In this document: piece after piece, positions 32,123 through 41,465 of the stretch
Layout: each line of letters starts with the position of its first letter
Position numbering within the stretch: the first letter of the stretch is position 1
Assembly (NCBI RefSeq): GCF_006968745.1
Contig: NZ_CP030120.1
Span: 1-64,000 of the forward strand
Origin: Brasilonema sennae CENA114
GTDB lineage: Bacteria; Cyanobacteriota; Cyanobacteriia; Cyanobacteriales; Nostocaceae
Reading direction: 5' to 3'
Length of the DNA stretch: 64,000 nucleotides
The notes under the pieces: generated by a model
The model's database searches: none
What the model saw: only the letters and a program-made list of their open reading frames with translations
Told to the model about the DNA's origin: nothing
Made by a program: the position numbers and the translations under genes

Positions 32123-34366
32123 TTACTTGATCGAGTGTAATTTTACTTGGGAATCTACACTGCCACTGACGACGATTTGGTCTTTTAGATTTAAGTCAAT
32201 AGCTGAAATTCCAAGGGAATTTTGGTTGAAATTTGGGTAAATTTTATTACCTTTTGAGAATTTTTTGTCCAGCATTCCTTTTGGGGTTAAGTACCAAAGC
32301 ATGATGCGTCCGTCATCTCCAGCACTCACCAGTTTGCCGCCATCCTGATTGAAGTTTACAAATGCGATACTGCGTACCACACCGCCACTACGTGTATCCC
32401 ACCTATCAAGTTGCTGAGCACAATTTTTCTGAATCTGTTGTTTTGAAGCAACGTTAGTCAAGCATTGCCTTAAATCCCATATTCCAATGAATCCAAAAGA
32501 ATCAGACGTTGCTAAGATATTGGGGGAATCTGGAGCAAAGGCTATGCTGTGAATATACTTGTTCTCAGGGGTGTCTTGACCATCACGTGCTTTTTGTTCT
32601 AAAACACGTGGATATTTGGTGTTCCAATTGGAAATTATAAAGAAACTTCTATGGCTACCAGCAGCCACTAATGTTTTTTCATCAGGGCTAAGAGCTAAAG
32701 CTTGTATTTGGTAACTTTGATTAAATTGTTTTTCTAGGTCAATAATGAGTTTATAGTTGGAAGCGAAATCCCCATTCGGAGACGGCCTTTCCCACAATAA
32801 TATCTTGCCACTGCCATCCCCGCTCAGGAGCGAACGGGAGTCTTTAGTAAAGAGGAGGTCAAAAACTTGACCAAATTTCATGTTTACGCCAGCCGGTTTC
32901 AGTTTTTGTTTTGGCTTTGTACGTAATTGTTTTTGCTCTGTAGGTAAATCCCACAGTTGAATTTCCCCATTTTCCAAACCTGCTGCCACACGGTTGCTAT
33001 CTTGTGGCATGAAGCGCAAGGAATACACCGGAACATTAGTCACTCCCAACAAACCCGTAGGATTTTGAGATTTGCCACAGGCAACAGGCGCTTTTTCAGG
33101 TACACGTCCTTGTGGCTTTAAGATATTTGAGTCAAGCTTCCAACTCCGAAGCGTGCAATCTTGTGAACCACTGACAATTCGGGTAAGATCGCCATTAAAA
33201 CGAACTGCCCGGACGTTGTCAGTATGTGTAACTATAGGAGGAAGTCTTTGCAGTAACGCTAATAGTGCTGCTAGTAGTGCTAAAATTGCAAGTTGCAACC
33301 ACAGAGGAATTATCGGCAAAACCTGCAACTCAAGAATTTGGGTAGCAGGATCTGTACTACCTAAACTAGGGTTAGACAATATAGATTTGGCTTCAAAAAG
33401 TAGAGTTTTTCCCCATCCTATCCAAGGTCGTTTTGTTGTCACCTTTAAGAGAACTGGAGTTGTTTCTCCTATATTAAGCTCGGCGTTTTCAGGTATCACT
33501 TGGAAATGACATTTTTGGTAGTTTCTACCCTGAACCTCCACATTGACATATTGTTGTAAATTACTAGCATTTTTGAAGAGCAGTTTAAACGTGGTTGATT
33601 TAGACTTCCAGTTAGGTAACCATCTACGCGAGCTAGGAATAATTTGTTTTTGGGGATCTACACTAAACTCTACAAAACCTATTGGTAAAACTTCCAGAAT
33701 GCCTTGAGCTTTTGCCGATATATTATCCCGGCTCGTGGCTTCTACTGTATATATATAGTCCTGACTGAGGATTTTATTGGCTGATGGAGGTTGGCATTGG
33801 AAAGTTGTTTCTGCTTGACCTAATGGATCTACCATCACCCGTCGTTGTAAGGGTTTAACTATCCAAGATGGATCAAGATCGAGAAAATTGAGAACAACGT
33901 CAATTGGTGTTTGACCTAAGTTTCGTACCCGCACTGGTACATCAACAGAATTTTGAGGGTAAACTTGAACGCGTACCACAGGTAATTCCACCCTTAAAAG
34001 TGTAGGTCTGTCACCTTGCTCGATTTTTAAACGCACGACCACTCTGGTTTCTGTGCGTAATTGAGGCGAGTAAATTCTGACTGTGAGGTTGACTGTCCCC
34101 ACAAATCCAGGTATGGGAGTGTCTTGAATAAGGATACGGAATGGAGTTGTACTACCGGGAGGTTGTGCTGAAGCGACTTCTGGTGATAACATGTACCAAC
34201 GGTATCCTGGAGTATTGGTAGATCCAGCTGCAAGAATTTCTAGTTGAAAATCAGCAAACTGATTGCTGTCATTGTTAACAATAACATCAAACCAAGCTGG
34301 TTCGCCACCTGGTTGAAAGGTTACGCTTTGAGTTGAAACACTGGCACTAATCAAACGATTTTCCAT
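32123..34366 (-). CDS. Ig-like membrane protein with C-terminal WD40 repeats
   Basis: 747 residues. N-terminal ~345 residues are Ig-like/NEW3 units related to those of the next gene (VTFQPGGEPAWFDVIVNNDS; VYPQNSVDVPVRVRNLGQTP; ETTPVLLKVTTKRPWIG). One membrane segment (~357-377, WLQLAILALLAALLALL) is followed by a WD40 propeller: VRAVRFNGDLTRIVSGSQDC, LRSWKL, IQLWDLP, ILLWERP, IGIWDLR, IMLWYLT. Start ATG 34366. It is the first of a two-gene run with 29768-32110. The propeller suggests protein-protein contacts on one side of the membrane and Ig modules on the other. Confidence 0.8.
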   Translation of the reverse strand: MENRLISASVSTQSVTFQPGGEPAWFDVIVNNDSNQFADFQLEILAAGSTNTPGYRWYMLSPEVASAQPPGSTTPFRILIQDTPIPGFVGTVNLTVRIYSPQLRTETRVVVRLKIEQGDRPTLLRVELPVVRVQVYPQNSVDVPVRVRNLGQTPIDVVLNFLDLDPSWIVKPLQRRVMVDPLGQAETTFQCQPPSANKILSQDYIYTVEATSRDNISAKAQGILEVLPIGFVEFSVDPQKQIIPSSRRWLPNWKSKSTTFKLLFKNASNLQQYVNVEVQGRNYQKCHFQVIPENAELNIGETTPVLLKVTTKRPWIGWGKTLLFEAKSILSNPSLGSTDPATQILELQVLPIIPLWLQLAILALLAALLALLQRLPPIVTHTDNVRAVRFNGDLTRIVSGSQDCTLRSWKLDSNILKPQGRVPEKAPVACGKSQNPTGLLGVTNVPVYSLRFMPQDSNRVAAGLENGEIQLWDLPTEQKQLRTKPKQKLKPAGVNMKFGQVFDLLFTKDSRSLLSGDGSGKILLWERPSPNGDFASNYKLIIDLEKQFNQSYQIQALALSPDEKTLVAAGSHRSFFIISNWNTKYPRVLEQKARDGQDTPENKYIHSIAFAPDSPNILATSDSFGFIGIWDLRQCLTNVASKQQIQKNCAQQLDRWDTRSGGVVRSIAFVNFNQDGGKLVSAGDDGRIMLWYLTPKGMLDKKFSKGNKIYPNFNQNSLGISAIDLNLKDQIVVSGSVDSQVKLHSIK

Positions 34367-34477
34367 ATAGCGATTATTTTATGCTTTAACTGAAGCTGAT
34401 TGCATAGATGAAACAATTTCCTAAGCTTTTCCACACTGGAAACAGAGAAATATACAAGTTTAGTGTTATATCTTTGA

Positions 34478-37174
34478 CTAAATGATATCCTTGCGCTGTT
34501 GCACGCCTAAAAGAATACCGAACATGGCCAGTATCACTAAGCCTAAAATCGTCCAATGCTTGGTGACATTTACCTTAAACATTTCCCCATAATCTTGATA
34601 AAATCTATCGATGACTCCTTCTGCTGCTCCAATGGCAGTTTGATATTTTTGCTTCCAATCACTGTATTTATTCTGCCAGCTTTCTATCTCTCGATTGTAT
34701 TCATTTACCTTCTCCTTATATTCCGATAACTTTTGCGGTTCGCTTGGTGGATTGCCTGGAAATTTTGGCTTCTTTGGTTCTGGTTGATCCACGACAGGAT
34801 CATATTTGGCTTTCAATCCGGGAAATTTACAACTTTGGAAAAGTTTTGTACCCAAACACTTGCAGCGTTGATTTTTTTCTGTGTCTGTCAATTGTTTGCG
34901 CTGGGCTTCTGATAGTTGCCAGCACTCATCCTCAGCAACGTCGCGACCTAGTTCAGTAATGGTGACTAATGCTTCAAAAGACCACTTTGTGAGAGTAATG
35001 TGATTAATAAGTTGACCTGGCATACCAAAACTGTTGAGGGGTAGCATTCCACCACCAAAGGTGATTTGGGGAACTAAGAAAATAATTGTTAGCAAGGGTG
35101 CCATGTTTTGGTTTGGTGACAAAGCTGATACTAGTAACCCCATCACCATGCCAGCAATTGTGGCAAGTACTAAGGTCACATACATACTCACCAAAGTTTC
35201 TGCACCACCAGGAATCTCTACGGCTAGTTTTTTGGTAAGTAAAAAAATCGCTGCTTGATACAAAGCCAGTAGCACCCCAATCCAGACTTTAGAGAGGATA
35301 TAAGGTATGATTTGCAACCCAATTGCGCGTTCTCGCCGATAAATTTCCACTTCTTTGACAATTTCGCGCATTGTTGCTAAACTTCCCACTAGCACGGCAA
35401 TTAAAGCTGTCGTAAAGAGCATGGTGATTGCCTGACCTGCATCTCCTTTATCAGGATCGAATAAAGTTCTTTGCCAAGTGATAAAGTCTAGTATTCCTAA
35501 AATGGGTGCGATCGCCAGCATCAGTATTAAGCTTGCGCGATCGCGCATCAAAATAGCTAGATTCCTTTGGGATAAGATGAGAAATTGCTGCCAACCAGAT
35601 ATGTTCTTTGTTTGACTGGCTGAGTGTTGCTGCTTTGGTCTTCCTTGCTGTGCGTCACTTTGCGGCTGTGGCAAAATACTTTGACGCTCAACAACGTATT
35701 TTTGATATTGAGGTGATTCTTTGTAGCGCCTTTGCCACTCTTCTGGTGACAGTTCGTCCTCGACTTTGTCGTAAATTTCATCAAACTCCTGCACTCCAAA
35801 GTATTGGATTGCTTCTTGTGGTGATCCAAAGTAGGCAACTCGACCTCCTTTAGCTAAGAAAACTACGAGGTCGCACAATGTGACATTTTTAGTTGCGTGA
35901 GTGATGAGTAAAATGGTGCGACCTTGGTCAGCCAATTTACGCAAAAGCCGCATAATTTGAGCTTCGGTTCCCGGATCTAGACCGGAAGTTGCTTCATCTA
36001 AAAAGAAGAGGCTGGGCTTAGTAAGAAGTTCCACACCTATAGAGACTCGTTTGCGTTGACCACCACTGAGACTTTTTACGGGAACATTTTGTCGGTGGGT
36101 CAACTCCAGATCGTCGAGGACTTCATTCAGGCGCTGTTGTCGTTCTGCATCAGTCGTATCAGCTGGCATTCTCAAACGGGCAGCAAAGTCAAGGGCTTGA
36201 CGGACTGTTAATTCCTTGTGAATGATGTCATCTTGAGGAACATAGCCGAGTTGAGTCCGGTAAGCATTGAAATTTTTGTATAAATCTGTATTATTAACCA
36301 ATACGGAGCCACTTGTGGCAGGGCGGAAGCCATTAAGAGCATCTAACAGAGTTGATTTACCACCACCACTGACTCCTGCAATCACCACAAACTCCCGTGG
36401 CATAATTGATAAGGAAATATCATTCAGTAATGTCGTGCCCTTACCCACGACTTTTCTGAGGTTGACAGCATCAAGCCGCAGATTTCCTTGTTCGTCTTCT
36501 CGTATAATTTTTTCATCCGTATGTAAGACCATGCGACTCGGTCCTATGCGGATAGTATCTCCCGCTCTCAAAAGACGAGCCTCATGAATTGGCTTACCAT
36601 TTACAAAAGTGCCGTTAGTCGAACTTAGGTCAGTAATGTAAAGCGAACCATCTTTTCGTTCTATATGGGTGTGGAAACGCGACACTGTAGGATGTTCAAT
36701 GGCAATATCGTTTTTGCGATCGCGTCCTATGCTAAAAGAAGAGCGTCCTCGTAAATCCAGTACCGTCGTTGGTAACGCTATGGCAGTTGAGTTTGCAGGA
36801 GGTTCAAAGACTGTAGCCTCTTGTCTGTTAACAGGCATCTGCGGGGGTAGAACATTGACATCCGTCAAAAAACGCACGTCAAAAGAGCCAATGCGGATAG
36901 TGTCTCCATGAGTAAGGGGTATGGGTACTTGGGGGTTGACTCTATCTTGGTTCACCCATGTACCGCAGTAACTGCTGAGGTCTGTAATAAAGTAGCGATC
37001 GCCATTCCAATTGAGTTCAGCGTGATACCGAGAGACATTGGCTTCGCTCAAAACGACAGTGTTTTCTTCTTCACGACCTATACCTACAACGTTCTGGTCG
37101 AGTAAGAATTCCTTTTGCAATTTATCGTCTTTAATAATTTCGAGTCTTGCACGAGGTACCGACATAGACTTCAT
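34478..37174 (-). CDS. FHA-FHA-ABC transporter (ABC-2/ABCG-like)
   Basis: 898 residues. Two FHA domains at ~25-95 (VGIGREEENTVVLSEANVSR) and ~140-205 (SIGRDRKNDIAIEHPTVSRF, SSTNGTFVNG) bind phosphothreonine. The ATPase follows: Walker A GVSGGGKSTLLDAL (~270), signature LSGGQRKRVSIG, Walker B LFFLDEATSGLD. The membrane domain begins at ~545 with about six spans and a long soluble loop before the last span that is rich in Pro/Lys/Glu. Substrate unknown. A Ser/Thr kinase gene lies just upstream on the same strand, a natural source of FHA ligands. Confidence 0.93.
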   Translation of the reverse strand: MKSMSVPRARLEIIKDDKLQKEFLLDQNVVGIGREEENTVVLSEANVSRYHAELNWNGDRYFITDLSSYCGTWVNQDRVNPQVPIPLTHGDTIRIGSFDVRFLTDVNVLPPQMPVNRQEATVFEPPANSTAIALPTTVLDLRGRSSFSIGRDRKNDIAIEHPTVSRFHTHIERKDGSLYITDLSSTNGTFVNGKPIHEARLLRAGDTIRIGPSRMVLHTDEKIIREDEQGNLRLDAVNLRKVVGKGTTLLNDISLSIMPREFVVIAGVSGGGKSTLLDALNGFRPATSGSVLVNNTDLYKNFNAYRTQLGYVPQDDIIHKELTVRQALDFAARLRMPADTTDAERQQRLNEVLDDLELTHRQNVPVKSLSGGQRKRVSIGVELLTKPSLFFLDEATSGLDPGTEAQIMRLLRKLADQGRTILLITHATKNVTLCDLVVFLAKGGRVAYFGSPQEAIQYFGVQEFDEIYDKVEDELSPEEWQRRYKESPQYQKYVVERQSILPQPQSDAQQGRPKQQHSASQTKNISGWQQFLILSQRNLAILMRDRASLILMLAIAPILGILDFITWQRTLFDPDKGDAGQAITMLFTTALIAVLVGSLATMREIVKEVEIYRRERAIGLQIIPYILSKVWIGVLLALYQAAIFLLTKKLAVEIPGGAETLVSMYVTLVLATIAGMVMGLLVSALSPNQNMAPLLTIIFLVPQITFGGGMLPLNSFGMPGQLINHITLTKWSFEALVTITELGRDVAEDECWQLSEAQRKQLTDTEKNQRCKCLGTKLFQSCKFPGLKAKYDPVVDQPEPKKPKFPGNPPSEPQKLSEYKEKVNEYNREIESWQNKYSDWKQKYQTAIGAAEGVIDRFYQDYGEMFKVNVTKHWTILGLVILAMFGILLGVQQRKDII

Positions 37175-37564
37175 TTAGGAACAATTATATGAATATCGTA
37201 TTTAGATAGGTGTGTCTTTTTGACGCCAAAATTCTTTAGCCAATTGCTAAAATGTAGCCACAAGAATTGCCCAACTTAAAGCTTCCATTTGCTCCAAAAA
37301 TTCTAATGTATTCAGCCGTCCACCTTTAGTGGCCACAGTTTGGGTCAAGCGTTAACTTACCATATTGCGGCGTTTCTCAGGTGTATACTGAAGCTTTTTG
37401 AAGATTATCTCACTTCCTAAGTTTTATAGAATATTAGACTTTCGTCGAATTTTGTCTTTCCCCAATTGAATTTAAGGCTGATACAAAACACTAAAGTAAG
37501 TATATCGTCGTTGCTTTTCCTAGTGAATTATACGAAAGTCGGCAAATCTCTAAATTTTTGCCCA

Positions 37565-39463
37565 TTATGCGATGTTTTTTTGAGCTTCTTGATAACGGGG
37601 ACTCGTCTGGGGAATTTTGCGTGCTTCTTCAATTGCCTCTTTTAACTTATTTTCATTCGCTAATTTCCGTGCGTATTCTATTCGGCAAGAATTTAGGTAT
37701 TTTTGAGCTTCTGTGTCAAGGTTGAAATCTGCCGGTACGAGTTCTGCTATAGAAATACACTCCTGATAGTTCCCCTGTCGCTGTAAGCTTGGAGTCTTAT
37801 CGATAACTCTGCGAGATTGTGAAAAAGCGTATGCTATTCCACCCACTACCACAAGCCCAATCCCGATTCCAAGGACTATCGCCAGATTCATGGGAAGTTT
37901 GCGAGCTTCTCTGTGCCCTGCATTTTGTTGTATATTTGTTTCCTTAACAGCATTTCTACTGTCTGGGTTTGAGGGAGGTTGCGGCTGAAATAGAGTTGGT
38001 TCTCGATTCCGACCAGTGGGTGGTTGTGGCGATTGTTGTTGGAAGAGAGTTTCTTCGCGATTTTGACCGGTGGGTGGTTGTGGCGATTGTTGTTGGAAGA
38101 GAGTTTCTTCGCGATTTTGACCGGTGGGTGGTTGTGGCGATTGTTGTTGGAAGAGAGTTTCTTCGCGATTTTGACCAGTGGGTGGTTGTGGCGATTGTTG
38201 TTGGAAGAGAGTTTCTTCGCGATTTTGACCGCCTGATGGTTGCTGGGCTGGAGTTTGTCCTTCATCGCCCTCGCCATTTGGCTTGAGAAGTCGAGCAATT
38301 GTTTGATTATTTGACTGTTCTGTTTGTGAAGATCGAGCCGCCGTTTCACTATCAAAATCCTCTGCTTCCAAAGGTCGAGGGACTGTTTCTTTATCAGAAC
38401 CCTTCATTTCCAAAGGTCGAGGGACTGTTTCTTTATCAGAACCCTTCATTTCCAAAGGTCGAGGGACTGTTTCATCATTAGAGCCTTCTTGCTGTCGGGG
38501 TTGAGGTATGATCTCGATATGGTGACCTTTAGTCGTAGAGTTAGTGACGGCTTGTAGCGCTCTATTCAATTCTTTTACAGTTGCAAAGCGCTCGTCGGGA
38601 TTTTTTTGCAAACACCTGATGACCACTGCTTCGAGTTCTGGGGACAACTGTTCGCATCCCGGTTGCGATCGCAGTGATTTAGGCGGTTGGGAGGTGTGAG
38701 CGAAGATCCAAGATGCTTCACTTATACTGCGAGATTTAATACTAAAGCCAAAGGGATCTGCTGCACTTAACATTTCATAAAGGATGATGCCCAAGCTGTA
38801 AATATCTGCTCGTCCATCTAAATCTCGATCACCTTTCAACTGTTCTGGTGCTGCATACCGAAATGTCCCGAGAAACGTACTTGTCAGATTTGTTTGCTCG
38901 GAAGATTCGTTCCTGATTTTTGCAATACCAAAATCTAGAATTTTTACCCACTCTCCAAGTTCTGTTGGGATGATAAATATATTGTCTGGCTTTAGGTCAC
39001 GATGAACTACCCGGATATGCTCGCTTGTTTTTGCCCCATCCTGCCATAGAGTGACTCCTTCATGAGCCAGTTGCAAACCCAGACAGACTTGGATCATAAT
39101 TGCTACAGTTCGCTCAACCGTGAGTCGCTTTTCTTTTAGCAATAACTCTCGCAATGTTTTTCCACGCAGATACTCCATCACGTAGAATGGAATATCTCCA
39201 GTGACTCCAGCGTCTATAATTTTGACAATATGCTCGTTTGGAAGAGCAGCGCACACTGCAATCTCACGTTCAAAACGCTTCCTCATTTCTTCAGAGGCTA
39301 CAAAGGTTCCCTTTAGCAGTTTCAATGCTACCTGCTGACCCACACGCATGTCGATCGCTTGGTAAACATCTCCCATCCCGCCCCCTCCCAGGCGCTTCTC
39401 CAAGCGATACCGCTTATTATCACCAATTAAGCGACCAATCCATGATGAATCTGAGGAGTTCAT
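37565..39463 (-). CDS. Ser/Thr protein kinase with repeat-rich linker and membrane anchor
   Basis: 632 residues. Kinase domain ~15-310: glycine loop RLGGGGMGDVYQAID, Lys in VALKLLKG, HRDLKPDNIFI, DFGIAKI, AAPEQLKGDRDLDGRADIYS. A disordered linker follows with three 14-residue repeats (KETVPRPLEMKGSD) and about five 18-residue repeats (GQNREETLFQQQSPQPPT), both rich in Thr next to acidic or Arg residues. A membrane span lies at ~532-552 and a short outer domain ends the protein. PknB-type kinases often mark FHA proteins; two FHA genes are nearby. The Thr-containing repeats could be autophosphorylation docking sites. The 390 bp after its stop, up to the ABC gene start, hold nothing I recognise. 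Confidence 0.93.
   Translation of the reverse strand: MNSSDSSWIGRLIGDNKRYRLEKRLGGGGMGDVYQAIDMRVGQQVALKLLKGTFVASEEMRKRFEREIAVCAALPNEHIVKIIDAGVTGDIPFYVMEYLRGKTLRELLLKEKRLTVERTVAIMIQVCLGLQLAHEGVTLWQDGAKTSEHIRVVHRDLKPDNIFIIPTELGEWVKILDFGIAKIRNESSEQTNLTSTFLGTFRYAAPEQLKGDRDLDGRADIYSLGIILYEMLSAADPFGFSIKSRSISEASWIFAHTSQPPKSLRSQPGCEQLSPELEAVVIRCLQKNPDERFATVKELNRALQAVTNSTTKGHHIEIIPQPRQQEGSNDETVPRPLEMKGSDKETVPRPLEMKGSDKETVPRPLEAEDFDSETAARSSQTEQSNNQTIARLLKPNGEGDEGQTPAQQPSGGQNREETLFQQQSPQPPTGQNREETLFQQQSPQPPTGQNREETLFQQQSPQPPTGQNREETLFQQQSPQPPTGRNREPTLFQPQPPSNPDSRNAVKETNIQQNAGHREARKLPMNLAIVLGIGIGLVVVGGIAYAFSQSRRVIDKTPSLQRQGNYQECISIAELVPADFNLDTEAQKYLNSCRIEYARKLANENKLKEAIEEARKIPQTSPRYQEAQKNIA
38000..38232. 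repeat. 54-bp coding tandem repeat in the kinase gene
   Basis: Four near-identical 54-bp units plus a diverged copy encode the GQNREETLFQQQSPQPPT repeats. The near identity at DNA level points to recent expansion or gene conversion. Confidence 0.9.
38361..38475. repeat. 42-bp coding tandem repeat in the kinase gene
   Basis: Two identical and one diverged 42-bp unit encode KETVPRPLEMKGSD-type repeats, 130 bp from the 54-bp array. Confidence 0.88.
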
Positions 39464-39649
39464 TTGGCAGAATCTATCCCATATTGTCTTGAAGATTTTG
39501 TTCTAGACACAGTGAATCCTAACACAAAGAAAGTTTGAGTAGTTTAAGGATAGATGGTGATGGTAATCTTATCCTACAAAGGTCTAGATTTTTAGTCAAA
39601 ATTTTAGCATCAATCTTCATAATTAATTATTTTTCTATGAGGAATGAGT

Positions 39650-40915
39650 ATGAGTCATACACTCTCTTTAGTAGCCGTAACAGCAGTACTGAAAGATTTG
39701 TTAGAAAATGGATTGGTCAATGACTCGATCACTGCTAGTATCGGTGATGTTATTGTCACTGCTCTACCACCGGATCGCATTTCAGTAGGAACTGACGAGC
39801 GTGCTCAAATCAATTTATTTCTCTATCAAGTAACGCAAAATCGCAATGTTGACTGGATAGCTCAAGAAATACCAGGTAAGCGCCCGCCAACAGTTAAAGA
39901 AATACGTTCTGCAAATCCACCCCTTGCCCTTGACTTGCACTACTTATTAACAGCCTACGGAGCCAAAGATTTTCAATCCGAGCTTTTACTGGGGTATGTA
40001 ATGCAGTTGTTGCATGAGATGCCAGTTTTGACCTCTGATATTATAGAAACAGCATTGAAAAATGCATCGGCAGTCAATACATCGAGTGTTTTGTCTCAAG
40101 CGCTCTCTTCTGTATCTATCTCTGATTTGGCTGAAAACATAAGGCAAATCAAAATCAGCCCAGAATTCTTTAGCATGGAAGAGACCTCCAAGCTGTGGTC
40201 TGCTTTACAAACAAATTATCGTCCATCAGCTGCCTATCGCGTATCAATGGTAGCGATAAAAAGCCGAAACTCTAATAGATATTCCCATACAATACCGTTA
40301 TCAAGACCGATTGTAGAGGAAGTCGCAGCCCGAGCAGGGTCAATGCCAGAGATTGTGGCTGGTAGCATCCTACTGATTCGCGGAAAACAGTTGCGTGGCG
40401 ATCTAACGCGGATACGGCTGAGTGTTGTGGAGTCACTGTTAGAGCCTCAAGATGTGATAGAGACCCAGATTAGCCTATCACTGCCACCAAATCTATATGC
40501 TGGCATACATGGTGTCCAAGTGGTACACCTTAAGTTGGGAGCAACGGGTATGCAATACTGTGAAATTGAATCTAACATTGTGCCTTTCGTACTGCATCCA
40601 ACGATTGCCGCGTCAAAGGCTCATGTTCAAGAGGATGGTAATAAATTATATTCAGGAGAAATCTCTATTCAGTGCCACCCTAAAGTCGGAAAAGCGCAAA
40701 GGGTGACTTTACTACTTTATGAGGCTTCAAGTTATGGAGCAGAGTCTTACTCCTTCTGCGCAGCCCCACGCGATGAGGATACAAAGTTGTTAGCAGTTCC
40801 TGTCAATAATGTTAGGGCAGGAACTTATTTAGTACAGATACAAGTAGATGGGGCAGAAAGCCCCCTCCAAACCAATCAAGCTGGGCAGTATGATTCGCCA
40901 CAGATAATTATATGA
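39650..40915 (+). CDS. DUF4255 (Pvc16/Afp16-like) injection-system terminator protein
   Basis: 421 residues from ATG 39650, chosen over 39644 because GAGGA lies 6 bp upstream. The N-terminal ~190 residues match the DUF4255/Pvc16_N pattern: VTAVLKDLLE, ADERAQINLFLYQVTQN-like phrase (TDERAQINLFLYQVTQN), NPPLALDLHYLLTAYG, LLGYVMQLLHEMPVL. The C-terminal half is two Ig-like domains (GSILLIRGKQLRGDLTRIRL). In contractile injection systems this family caps or terminates the sheath/tube. It diverges from the kinase gene across a 180-bp shared upstream region. Confidence 0.92.
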   Translation: MSHTLSLVAVTAVLKDLLENGLVNDSITASIGDVIVTALPPDRISVGTDERAQINLFLYQVTQNRNVDWIAQEIPGKRPPTVKEIRSANPPLALDLHYLLTAYGAKDFQSELLLGYVMQLLHEMPVLTSDIIETALKNASAVNTSSVLSQALSSVSISDLAENIRQIKISPEFFSMEETSKLWSALQTNYRPSAAYRVSMVAIKSRNSNRYSHTIPLSRPIVEEVAARAGSMPEIVAGSILLIRGKQLRGDLTRIRLSVVESLLEPQDVIETQISLSLPPNLYAGIHGVQVVHLKLGATGMQYCEIESNIVPFVLHPTIAASKAHVQEDGNKLYSGEISIQCHPKVGKAQRVTLLLYEASSYGAESYSFCAAPRDEDTKLLAVPVNNVRAGTYLVQIQVDGAESPLQTNQAGQYDSPQIII

Positions 40916-40932
40916 GCAATCAGTGGTACGAC
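40820..40932. repeat. Duplicated DUF4255/AAA gene junction, copy 1
   Basis: The end of the DUF4255 gene plus the first codons of an AAA gene (ATGAGCAATCAGTGGTACGA) recur at 43162-43282. Here the AAA start is an orphan: the frame ends in non-coding DNA. Confidence 0.85.
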
Positions 40933-41465
40933 TTCCTACTCCCCACTTCAGAACGAACCGCCTTAAGTTTAGTCTACGCACTTGAAAATAGCTGTAAGTT
41001 AGTCGAGTGCTAGCCTAAGCGCGGGTTTTGTTTAGTGATGGTACACCACATTGTAAGGGCGTTCGCAGGCATGGCGTTCCGTGTACGTGAATTTTAATGA
41101 GTGACGAGCAGCTATAAAAATTCGACTTATGTCCAATCCCTAACAGTAAGCTTAAGTGAAAAAATAAATATAGCAATAATTCTATTTGAGTTGTGAACAA
41201 TTCATCTGGGCTGTTGAATGTTAACAGTCAATGGTCAACATGCAACAGTCTTAACTCAATATTCACGAATCCTCCACGGATTGCTATACCCATTACTATG
41301 CAACATATATGTCGCGCTTAATAAATTCAGTTACGTAAAGAGAGTTTTAACTAGTCCAGCGCGGTATAAATAACCAAACAGTTGAAAATAGCTTAAAACC
41401 CAGTCTATATAGTATTCTTCTCTCCTATCTCCTGACTCCCCGTACTAGTTAATAGAGTAAAAGCT
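40933..41465. other. Gene-free stretch
   Basis: 530 bp between the orphan AAA start and the FHA gene. I see no ORF with a ribosome site, only scattered AT-rich sequence and a short direct reuse of CTCCTGACTCC near 41430. It may be debris of the insertion that separated the two injection-system genes. Confidence 0.6.

Noticed and set aside
37888..38355. Long ORFs in other frames of the kinase repeats, both strands
   Set aside because: The 54-bp array keeps several frames open; only the kinase frame has domains and a start.
38000..38475. Possible CRISPR-like array
   Set aside because: The repeats are contiguous coding units without spacers.
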